Part shown: piece by piece, positions 1 to 4,966 of the stretch
How the letters are laid out: each line of letters starts with the position of its first letter
Position numbering within the stretch: the first letter of the stretch is position 1
From: Treponema sp.
GTDB taxonomy: Bacteria; Spirochaetota; Spirochaetia; Treponematales; Treponemataceae
Assembly (NCBI GenBank): GCA_016282455.1
Contig: JAEEKM010000116.1
Location: 1-5,978, forward strand
DNA length: 5,978 bases
Direction of reading: 5' to 3'
Position numbers and translations under genes: made by a program
The notes under the pieces: model-generated
Database searches by the model: none
Told to the model about the DNA's origin: nothing
What the model saw: the letters and a program-made list of their open reading frames with translations, nothing else

Positions 1-126
1 AGATTTTTTACAGTTTGCAATTACATAACCTGCTGCAATTACTGCACCAGAAATGAGTCCCATAAGCATGCTGAATAAAATGTTCATGCTCTCTGCGTTT
101 ACTATAAATCCGTTTAAAATATCCAT
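1..126 (-). CDS. N-terminal fragment of a membrane protein, probably DUF4956 family (runs off the left edge)
   Basis: Only the first 42 residues are in the window, read from ATG at 126-124. The fragment begins MDILNGFIVNAESM and then has one strongly hydrophobic segment at about residues 15-37 (rich in I, L, M, G and A, with a G-x-x-x-A-A-G-Y pattern), followed by a short basic stretch N-C-K-K. This reads as the first transmembrane helix of an inner-membrane protein. DUF4956 is inferred mainly from context: DUF4956 membrane proteins are habitual neighbours of VTC-domain polymerases and begin with a similar short amphipathic head plus a Gly-rich helix. The start lies 1 bp after the VTC stop codon and has a strong AAGGAG site 7 nt upstream, inside the end of the VTC gene, so the two genes are probably translationally coupled. 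The diagnostic central part of the family is outside the window, so another small membrane protein is possible. Confidence 0.55.
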   Translation of the reverse strand, partial: MDILNGFIVNAESMNILFSMLMGLISGAVIAAGYVIANCKKS

Positions 127-127
127 G

Positions 128-844
128 TTAATTCTCCTTGATGTAGTTTTTGTACTCCGTTCCGTATTTTGAAAACGAAGTGCTGTATATTTTTCTTTCA
201 GAAAGAAATCTTACGAACCATAAGGGAAAGGCTTTAAAGGCTTTTGCTTCCATAAGCCACTGTCCCTTTTGCAGAATCTGCTTTCCATAAGCGGGGGAAT
301 CCAGACGCAAATCTTCTCTTCGGGTCTGAATGTTTGTGTCGATTGTCAGGCGGAAGTCCTGATTTTCTTTTTCAAAAAATGCCCAGCGGTCATAGGAAAT
401 AAAGACTTTGGGTTTAAGGCGGTAAAAGTGCATGATGTAGTCTAGTTCCTTCATAACGTGTCTGTTCATTTTTACAGAAGGATTTTGTGGAATGGAAAGG
501 CTGTTAAAATAGTCGTAGGCGTCCTGTAAAATAAAATTTGTTCTTCTTTTATTTACAACTCCGTCAAACTTTTTCTTGCTTTCCAGAAATACTTTGTCTG
601 TAAGGGCAACTCTTCCGTAACTTCTCAGTCTAATCTTTTCCTTAAACTCAGGTTTTTCCAGTGACTTTCTGATAAGTTCATCACTTTCTGTGTCCAGGTA
701 AAGGTTGCAGATGGAGTAGGGCTTACCGTCTTTGTTAAAGGCATCAGAGTTCATGTGTTCTCCGATTATGGAAAGAAGGGCAGCGCGGTCTTCATCTGTG
801 AGCATGTACTTAATTTCACGCCGGTTAAAAACTTCTATTGCCAA
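128..844 (-). CDS. VTC-domain polyphosphate polymerase-like protein (TTG start)
   Basis: A 238-residue stand-alone VTC domain, the usual size for bacterial members, without the SPX domain of the yeast Vtc proteins. The family (triphosphate tunnel fold) makes polyphosphate from ATP at the cytoplasmic side of a membrane. The tunnel residues appear in the expected order: R9-E10-x-K12, K70-x-R72-x-R74, E88-x-K90, K99 with R100/R101, Y151-D-R153, R165, D169, E199-x-K201 and S223-F-S-K226. By motif order these correspond to the Arg/Lys/Glu set shown to bind phosphate and metal in yeast Vtc4, so the enzyme looks catalytically intact. There is no signal peptide or membrane helix. The start is TTG at 844-842, preceded by AGGAG; the first internal ATG (M14) would remove the essential R-x-x-K motif. 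It lies 12 bp after the barrel gene and 1 bp before the membrane-protein gene. The polymer it makes is inferred; a different triphosphate-using reaction cannot be excluded. Confidence 0.92.
   Translation of the reverse strand: MAIEVFNRREIKYMLTDEDRAALLSIIGEHMNSDAFNKDGKPYSICNLYLDTESDELIRKSLEKPEFKEKIRLRSYGRVALTDKVFLESKKKFDGVVNKRRTNFILQDAYDYFNSLSIPQNPSVKMNRHVMKELDYIMHFYRLKPKVFISYDRWAFFEKENQDFRLTIDTNIQTRREDLRLDSPAYGKQILQKGQWLMEAKAFKAFPLWFVRFLSERKIYSTSFSKYGTEYKNYIKEN
134..139 (-). promoter_or_regulatory. Ribosome binding site AAGGAG for the membrane-protein gene
   Basis: On the minus strand AAGGAG lies 7 nt before the ATG at 126. It sits within the last codons of the upstream VTC gene, which fixes the start of the partial gene and supports coupled translation. 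Confidence 0.8.
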
Positions 845-851
845 AACCTTT

Positions 852-856
852 CTCCT
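852..856 (-). promoter_or_regulatory. Ribosome binding site that decides the TTG start of the VTC gene
   Basis: AGGAG on the minus strand, 7 nt before TTG (844-842), directly after the TAG stop of the barrel gene. It is the only good Shine-Dalgarno near the 5' end of the reading frame, and with the conserved N-terminal R-E-x-K motif it supports the non-ATG start. Confidence 0.8.
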
Positions 857-2188
857 CTAAATCTTAGTTTTGAATTTATAAGTGTAGGTAAGAGGAATTG
901 AAATACCGGAGAGTCCGCCTGTGTAACGGGTCAGGTTCATGTCCAGTTTTATTCCTGTTGCAAGAGTGCCAAGTTTTTTAGGAAGTTTAACAGACACTTT
1001 TGGGTAGACGGTGAACCAGGTCTGACTTGAATCGCGAAGCATTGTTCTGACCTTAACTTTCATTTCTGTCTGCAGGGAAGAACTTATGTCCCATACTGCA
1101 CGAAGCTGGGCGTAGAGGGGAACTGCCTGGTGGGTAAAACCGTCAGCGCGTTTGGCATTTCCTTTTTTATACTTTACGATTGTTTCGCCGCGGATGATTG
1201 TTGTAATTTCTGTTTTGATAAGATTGTCGTCTGCATCGTAGTATTTTATTTTTCCGATGTATTCGTTTGTAAGACCGGTTATAAAATCTGCATACAGACC
1301 GATTCCGATTCCGTTAAAATAATAACCGCCGGAAAGTCCTGCCGCATATTTTGTAGTCTGTTTTTTAAACTCATCCACATCATTTCTTTCGACTCTTGCT
1401 TCAGGAAGAAAATCTGAGTCAGTAAAGTTGTAGTAGAACATTCCGTTCAGGATTGCATTTGGTATTCCTGTAAGTCCCGCAAAAAGACCGAACTTTCTTG
1501 TGTCTGCATTAAGTTCATGGGTAGTGAAACCAAAGTCAAACACATTTTCAAGTCCTGCGTTAATGCCTGCGTCCACATACATTTCGTTTGTGGTAGAAAA
1601 ATCTGTAGAGAAGGAAAGTCCTGCCGCCGCATTTACATAAATGTTTTCGTCTTCACCAAACTTCCAGCTTGAAGTAAGACCGCCTGCAATGCCGTCCATG
1701 TAAAGAGAAAGGTTATTTGTTCCAAAGTATGTTTCACAGTCACTTGAATTAACAAGAAGTCTTCCGAACTTTGTGGTAGAGTCGTCTGCTGCAAGATAGG
1801 CAGAAGGAATTGCAAAGTAGTTGTTGTAACTGTTTCCAACAATAATGCCCAGTTCTTTAAATGGAGTTACATGAACAAAGCCTGTTGGAGAAAGAATAAA
1901 GGAAGGAAGGCTGCTGTCCGCATTCTGATAAACTGCATTCAGACGGAGACGGGCAGTAACATATTTGTTTTCCAGGTCCAGCTGAAGTCTGTCCCCAAAC
2001 GATATGCCGTCTCCGGTAACTGTGTTTCCGTAAATGTCAGTTTCATTAGAGTGAGTGTATAGATCCCAGTCTGCTAATTCTCCGCTGTCTGCACCCACTG
2101 TGTTTTTTATAGTGAGCTTTGTAGTTTCTGCAAAAAGCATTCCGGTTAAAATACATCCCGCTGCAATAAGTGCAAGTGTTTTTTTCAT
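857..2188 (-). CDS. Predicted outer-membrane beta-barrel protein, family not recognised
   Basis: A 443-residue exported protein. Residues 1-20 form a classic signal peptide (MKK, hydrophobic core, probable cleavage after L-F-A20 before E-T-T). The mature part shows alternating polar/hydrophobic stretches separated by Asp/Asn/Gly turns, for example 67-86, 185-196, 204-221, 232-241, 283-306, 356-369, 374-385, 393-401 and 410-421. It ends in a strand-like segment, I-P-L-T-Y-T-Y-K-F-K, typical of a barrel closing strand, though the very last residue is Ile rather than Phe or Trp. A long region between about 307 and 355 is rich in charge (K-Y-K-K-G-N-A-K-R at 339-347) and could be an extracellular loop. 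C12 is too early and in a poor context for lipidation. An AAGAGG site lies 6 nt before the ATG, and the gene starts 10 bp after the lipoprotein gene. I do not recognise a named family. A pore, transporter or surface anchor role within the operon is inference. Confidence 0.72.
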   Translation of the reverse strand: MKKTLALIAAGCILTGMLFAETTKLTIKNTVGADSGELADWDLYTHSNETDIYGNTVTGDGISFGDRLQLDLENKYVTARLRLNAVYQNADSSLPSFILSPTGFVHVTPFKELGIIVGNSYNNYFAIPSAYLAADDSTTKFGRLLVNSSDCETYFGTNNLSLYMDGIAGGLTSSWKFGEDENIYVNAAAGLSFSTDFSTTNEMYVDAGINAGLENVFDFGFTTHELNADTRKFGLFAGLTGIPNAILNGMFYYNFTDSDFLPEARVERNDVDEFKKQTTKYAAGLSGGYYFNGIGIGLYADFITGLTNEYIGKIKYYDADDNLIKTEITTIIRGETIVKYKKGNAKRADGFTHQAVPLYAQLRAVWDISSSLQTEMKVKVRTMLRDSSQTWFTVYPKVSVKLPKKLGTLATGIKLDMNLTRYTGGLSGISIPLTYTYKFKTKI

Positions 2189-2194
2189 GCATTA

Positions 2195-2200
2195 CCTCTT
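2195..2200 (-). promoter_or_regulatory. Ribosome binding site AAGAGG for the barrel gene
   Basis: AAGAGG on the minus strand lies 6 nt before ATG 2188-2186 and overlaps the TAA stop of the upstream lipoprotein gene, so the two cistrons are closely linked in translation. Another ATG 4 nt upstream is out of frame and too close to the site. Confidence 0.65.
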
Positions 2201-4811
2201 ACTTTATTGACGGTGTGGAAGTAGAACTTCCTGTTGTGACCGCTGGTAAACTTGTATAAAGTCCGTTGAATTTACTTCCGCCAGAAAAACTTGGGGAAGT
2301 ATATACAGTGTAACCCGAGGATGAAGAATTTGTAAAGGAGGGAGAGGACATTACAAAGAGACCAAAACTGGATGAAGGAAGTTCGAAGGCATAAACCGTG
2401 CTTCCTGAAACCTGAACAGCAACTTTAGAGAAGGAAGATGAAGAACTCGAAGAAGATGAACCAGGCCGACTCATGCCGCCCATTCCACCCTGGGAAGATG
2501 AACCTGAGAAGTAAAGGAGTTTCTGGCCGCTGGTGTTGTATTCACTGATTGCCATGCTTGAACCGCTTGTTCCTGCTATTGTTCCGCCTGTAATGTAGAT
2601 TTTGCTTCCGGAGTCAAAGGAATCTTCAGATCGTGTAGGTGAATAGGATACTGAAAATTTACCCTGAATGTAGAGGTTTCCGTTACAGTCAATTCCGTCG
2701 CCTTTTATTGCATAGGTGTAAATATATCCGTCTGTAAGATAGAAAGTACCGCTTGAGTCACTTACGTTAATTCCGTCATCTGTGGAAGTAACTTCTGTAC
2801 TTCCTCCTGAAATCTGAACGATAGAAGCGCCTTCAATTCCTTCTGCCGCAAAGTTTACGCTCTGGCTTGAATAGTAAACTCCGTCTGCATCGTAGTAGGA
2901 GATTTTGCTGTTAGAGTCGTTTGTGTAACCGGTTACGCCAGTTACGTTTAAGGTATTGTTTCCGCCGCTGATGTAAACTTTTGAAGAACTGATTCCCTTA
3001 CCATTGTAAGTGGTAATGCTGGTTGTGCCGCCTTTAATGTAGACTGCACTTGAAGTATCGTCCGTGTCAGTTTTTATGCCGCAGGCTTTTCTGTAGGAAC
3101 TGCTGGAAATTGCACCTGTTCCGTTAAAGGTTATTGTTCCGTCATTTACCGTAACGCTTGAATCTCCGTAAAGTCCGTGTTTTCCTGTTGAAGTAAGGGT
3201 AAGGCTTCCTCCGTTAATGGTGAGGTTTGCTTTTGATGCAATGCAGTTTTTGTATGACTGGGTAACGCTTAAACTTCCTTCTCCGCTCACGGTCATGTCT
3301 CCCTTGCAGTAGAGGCTTCCCTTGTGGTCACTTCCTTCGCTAACAACAGTTTTTGAAACAGTGCAGGAAACATAAGTTCCTTCGTCTTCGTCATAATACT
3401 GACTTCCGCTTGTGGTAGAATAGCTTTCTCCGTATCCAATTCCATAACTTCTGCCGTCCTTAAAAACATTTGTTCCGGTAAGAATTATGTTTGCAGCAGA
3501 ACCTTTGGTAATGTCCAGACAGGGATAGTTTGAAGAAGTGATTGAAGCATTTTCAAGATAAACGTTTACACAGTCACTTGCATTTGTCTGAACTTTAATG
3601 CCTCCGCTTGAGAGTTCTCCGCTTATGTAAAGATTAAAGACTCCTGTAAATGAAGCGGCATTCACTTTGATAAGGTCTGTTGAGGCCCCTTCGCTGTCTT
3701 CGGTAAACTTTACTTTAACGCCTACAATCGGTTCTACTGCGCTTGTGGAAATATACTGCCAGTTATCGCTTCCGTTGTAAGAAACTTTTTTCTCCGTAAG
3801 GTTTAAGTAAACGCTGTCTCCGGAAACTGCGCCCATTGCAACTGTGACGGTAATTGTATTTTCGTAAGTGTTGTCTTCGTCTGTTGCGGAAACTTTTACG
3901 ATTACTGTCTGTTCACTTTCGCTCTGGTTGTCTGCCGTAAGGGTGGTGCTTTCTCCTGAATAGGAATCCAGTGAGGCATATTCATTTCCTTCTGTGATTG
4001 ACCAGGTGTAGCTTATGTTTATTTCAGAAAGGCTTCCTGTATAAGAGGGGATTGCATTTATTGTTGTGCTGCCGCTTGAAGAAACTGCAGTTTTTGAAGC
4101 GCTAAGGCTTACTCCTGTAATTTCATCCTTTACTTCAACGCCATTTGCAGAAAGATTTATGGTTATGCTGTCCGAGACTTCGTTTCCACTTGTGTCAGAG
4201 ACTGTAACTTTAACGGTGATTTCTTCTTCTGAAGCGGAAGTATTATTTGCTTTAAGCGTAATGCTCTCTTCTGTTTGAGAACTTAAGTCAGCATAGGCAG
4301 AACCTTTTGTAATCTCCCATGAATAACTTAAAGTGGGACTCCCTGAAGTTGTAGAAACTGCTTTAAGACTAGTCTCTCCGTTATACTGAAGAACTGAAGG
4401 ACCGCTTATTTTTACTGCGCTGACTGAGTTTCCTGCACTTACAGTAATTGTTGCTTTTTCCTTGTAGCTGCTTTTTCCGTCACTAGCGGTAACTTTTACA
4501 ATTACGCTCTGTTCTTCTCCGCTTGTGTTCGTTCCGTTAAGTACAATGCTTTTTCCGCTTGTCGCGTTTAGTTCTGCATAAGTGGAACCTTCTGTAATTG
4601 TCCATGAGTAGCTTATGGTCGGATTACCCGAAACTTCCGGCACTGCAGTAAGAACTGTACTTCCCTGGGCAGTGATTGTAGTTTCTGTTACGCTAAGGCT
4701 TAAATCTGTAATTGCACTCTCTCCTGAATTTATAACGCAGGAACCAGTGAAAGTTATTGCCGCAAAGGTAAGGGCAATAAAAATGTTGTTAAGCAAAGTA
4801 CTCTTGTTCAT
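2199..4811 (-). CDS. Large predicted surface lipoprotein: three Ig-like repeats plus Cthe_2159/DUF4353 carbohydrate-binding-type beta-helix
   Basis: An 870-residue exported protein, first gene of the operon. Residues 1-24 are a signal peptide ending F-T-G-S-C25, a relaxed lipobox of the kind spirochaetes tolerate, so it is probably a lipoprotein. Three Ig-like domains follow (about 34-126, 131-222, 231-327), each with an S-Y-[ST]-W-x-I-T-[EK]-G strand and a later V-K-V-[TS]-x-[ST]-D strand. From about 334 to the end the sequence resembles the Cthe_2159 (DUF4353) family, whose founding Clostridium thermocellum member is a calcium-containing beta-helix that binds cellulose-like or pectic polysaccharide. 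Coil motifs include K-H-G-L-Y-G-D (544-550), G-K-G-I-S (604-608), S-T-D-D-G-I-N (676-682) and G-D-G-I-D (704-708), then I-T-G-G-T-I-A-G-T-S-G-S-S-M-A near 740-754. Residues 769-795 form a Gly/Met/Ser linker with nine consecutive serines; the end returns to the family pattern (S-S-P-S-F, Y-T-V-Y). An adhesive or polymer-binding role at the cell surface is inferred. The family call rests on motif recall. Confidence 0.85.
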   Translation of the reverse strand: MNKSTLLNNIFIALTFAAITFTGSCVINSGESAITDLSLSVTETTITAQGSTVLTAVPEVSGNPTISYSWTITEGSTYAELNATSGKSIVLNGTNTSGEEQSVIVKVTASDGKSSYKEKATITVSAGNSVSAVKISGPSVLQYNGETSLKAVSTTSGSPTLSYSWEITKGSAYADLSSQTEESITLKANNTSASEEEITVKVTVSDTSGNEVSDSITINLSANGVEVKDEITGVSLSASKTAVSSSGSTTINAIPSYTGSLSEINISYTWSITEGNEYASLDSYSGESTTLTADNQSESEQTVIVKVSATDEDNTYENTITVTVAMGAVSGDSVYLNLTEKKVSYNGSDNWQYISTSAVEPIVGVKVKFTEDSEGASTDLIKVNAASFTGVFNLYISGELSSGGIKVQTNASDCVNVYLENASITSSNYPCLDITKGSAANIILTGTNVFKDGRSYGIGYGESYSTTSGSQYYDEDEGTYVSCTVSKTVVSEGSDHKGSLYCKGDMTVSGEGSLSVTQSYKNCIASKANLTINGGSLTLTSTGKHGLYGDSSVTVNDGTITFNGTGAISSSSYRKACGIKTDTDDTSSAVYIKGGTTSITTYNGKGISSSKVYISGGNNTLNVTGVTGYTNDSNSKISYYDADGVYYSSQSVNFAAEGIEGASIVQISGGSTEVTSTDDGINVSDSSGTFYLTDGYIYTYAIKGDGIDCNGNLYIQGKFSVSYSPTRSEDSFDSGSKIYITGGTIAGTSGSSMAISEYNTSGQKLLYFSGSSSQGGMGGMSRPGSSSSSSSSSFSKVAVQVSGSTVYAFELPSSSFGLFVMSSPSFTNSSSSGYTVYTSPSFSGGSKFNGLYTSLPAVTTGSSTSTPSIK
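2433..2459 (-). repeat. Run of nine serine codons in the lipoprotein linker
   Basis: Residues 785-793 are all Ser, encoded by a mixture of TCA, TCT, TCG, AGT and TCC. It follows a Gly/Met-rich stretch, G-G-M-G-G-M, at 776-781. The codon mixture argues for selection on the protein rather than a slipping trinucleotide tract. It may be a flexible linker or a modification site. Confidence 0.9.
2562..3323 (-). repeat. Imperfect beta-helix coils in the DUF4353-type region
   Basis: Residues about 497-750 contain irregularly spaced copies of a [GD]-G-[IL]-x-(3-5)-[VL]-x-[IV]-x-G-G or N-D-G pattern, for example K-G-S-L-Y-C-K-G-D-M-T-V, K-H-G-L-Y-G-D-S-S-V-T-V, G-K-G-I-S-S-S-K-V-Y-I-S-G-G, D-D-G-I-N-V and G-D-G-I-D-C-N-G-N-L-Y-I. 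These look like successive rungs of a right-handed beta-helix, with Asp residues placed to hold calcium. The rung boundaries are judged by eye. Confidence 0.6.
3831..4712 (-). repeat. Three tandem Ig-like repeats within the lipoprotein
   Basis: Domain-scale repeats of roughly 90-97 residues. The W-containing strand recurs at residues 67-75, 162-170 and 267-275 (S-Y-S-W-T-I-T-E-G, S-Y-S-W-E-I-T-K-G, S-Y-T-W-S-I-T-E-G). The paired strand recurs at 103-111, 198-206 and 303-311 (V-I-V-K-V-T-A-S-D and relatives). Each domain opens with a v-x-[IV]-[ST]-x-[SP] segment and a G-x-[ST] turn. The repeats have diverged at DNA level, so the array is old rather than freshly duplicated. They probably act as a stalk that lifts the beta-helix from the membrane. 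Confidence 0.85.
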
Positions 4812-4818
4812 ACACGTA

Positions 4819-4823
4819 CTCCT
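4819..4823 (-). promoter_or_regulatory. Ribosome binding site AGGAG for the lipoprotein gene
   Basis: AGGAG on the minus strand lies 7 nt before ATG 4811-4809. The downstream MNKS head followed by a hydrophobic core confirms this as the start of a signal peptide. Confidence 0.82.
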
Positions 4824-4835
4824 ATGTATTTTAAG

Positions 4836-4865
4836 ATTAAAATGCTTTCCTTAAAGAAATGTTAA
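4836..4865 (-). promoter_or_regulatory. Candidate sigma70-type promoter of the four-gene operon
   Basis: On the minus strand, TTAACA (4865-4860) matches the -35 consensus at 5 of 6 bases and TTTAAT (4841-4836) matches the -10 at 5 of 6, with an 18-bp spacer. The T/A-rich stretch just upstream (4880-4866) resembles an UP element. Transcription would start near 4829, leaving a short leader of about 18 nt that still contains the ribosome binding site. Predicted by eye, in AT-rich DNA where such matches also arise by chance. Confidence 0.5.
4846..4859. promoter_or_regulatory. 14-bp near-palindrome inside the operon promoter spacer, possible operator
   Basis: TTTC-C-TTAA-A-GAAA pairs in 6 of 7 positions. 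It lies wholly between the proposed -35 and -10 of the minus-strand promoter, where a bound regulator would block polymerase. No regulator is encoded in the window, and AT-rich palindromes of this size are not rare. Confidence 0.25.
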
Positions 4866-4897
4866 AATCAAAATAAAAAAGTCATTAATATTGACAG

Positions 4898-4926
4898 TTG
4901 CGCTTTTATACCCAACTCGCTATAAT
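4898..4926 (+). promoter_or_regulatory. Candidate sigma70 promoter of leuB
   Basis: A perfect -10, TATAAT, at 4921-4926 is preceded at 17 bp by TTGCGC (4898-4903), a -35 that keeps only the TTG. A perfect TTGACA stands 7 bp further upstream at 4891-4896, but at 24 bp from the -10 it is too far for normal sigma70 contact. Transcription would start near 4933, giving a leader of about 34 nt. Confidence 0.6.
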
Positions 4927-4950
4927 GGCAGCCAGCGTTGTTTCAAAAGC

Positions 4951-4956
4951 AAGGAG
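4951..4956 (+). promoter_or_regulatory. Ribosome binding site AAGGAG for leuB
   Basis: AAGGAG lies 10 nt before ATG 4967, slightly long spacing but the only strong site. The leader from the predicted transcription start is too short for a leucine leader peptide or T-box. Confidence 0.75.
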
Positions 4957-4966
4957 ACATAGATTT

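Noticed and set aside
845..856. Intrinsic terminators in the short gaps between the minus-strand genes
   Set aside because: The gaps are 1-12 bp and filled by ribosome binding sites. No GC-rich hairpin followed by a T run was seen.
1130..1417. Plus-strand open frame antisense to the barrel gene
   Set aside because: Cys/Phe/Ile-rich translation without a recognisable domain or clear ribosome site, fully inside a well-supported gene on the other strand.
1447..1842. Two minus-strand open frames in another frame of the barrel gene
   Set aside because: They overlap a continuous signal-peptide-bearing reading frame and have low-complexity translations, typical of frame shadows. No frameshift is needed to explain the main gene.
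2153..2188. Possible lipobox at Cys12 of the barrel protein
   Set aside because: A-A-G-C comes after too short a hydrophobic core and lacks a suitable -3 residue. Cleavage after A20 is a better signal peptidase I site.
2433..2459. Phase-variable trinucleotide repeat in the serine tract
   Set aside because: Five different serine codons are mixed, so there is no long perfect repeat for slippage, and a 3-nt change would not alter the frame.
4066..4854. Plus-strand open frames opposite the Ig-like repeats
   Set aside because: Val/Leu/Ser-rich translations mirror the opposite strand's Ser/Thr/Val codons. The longer one would run through the predicted minus-strand promoter.
4933..4966. Leucine leader peptide, T-box or attenuator before leuB
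   Set aside because: Only about 34 nt separate the predicted transcription start from ATG, with no leucine-rich short frame and no stable stem visible.
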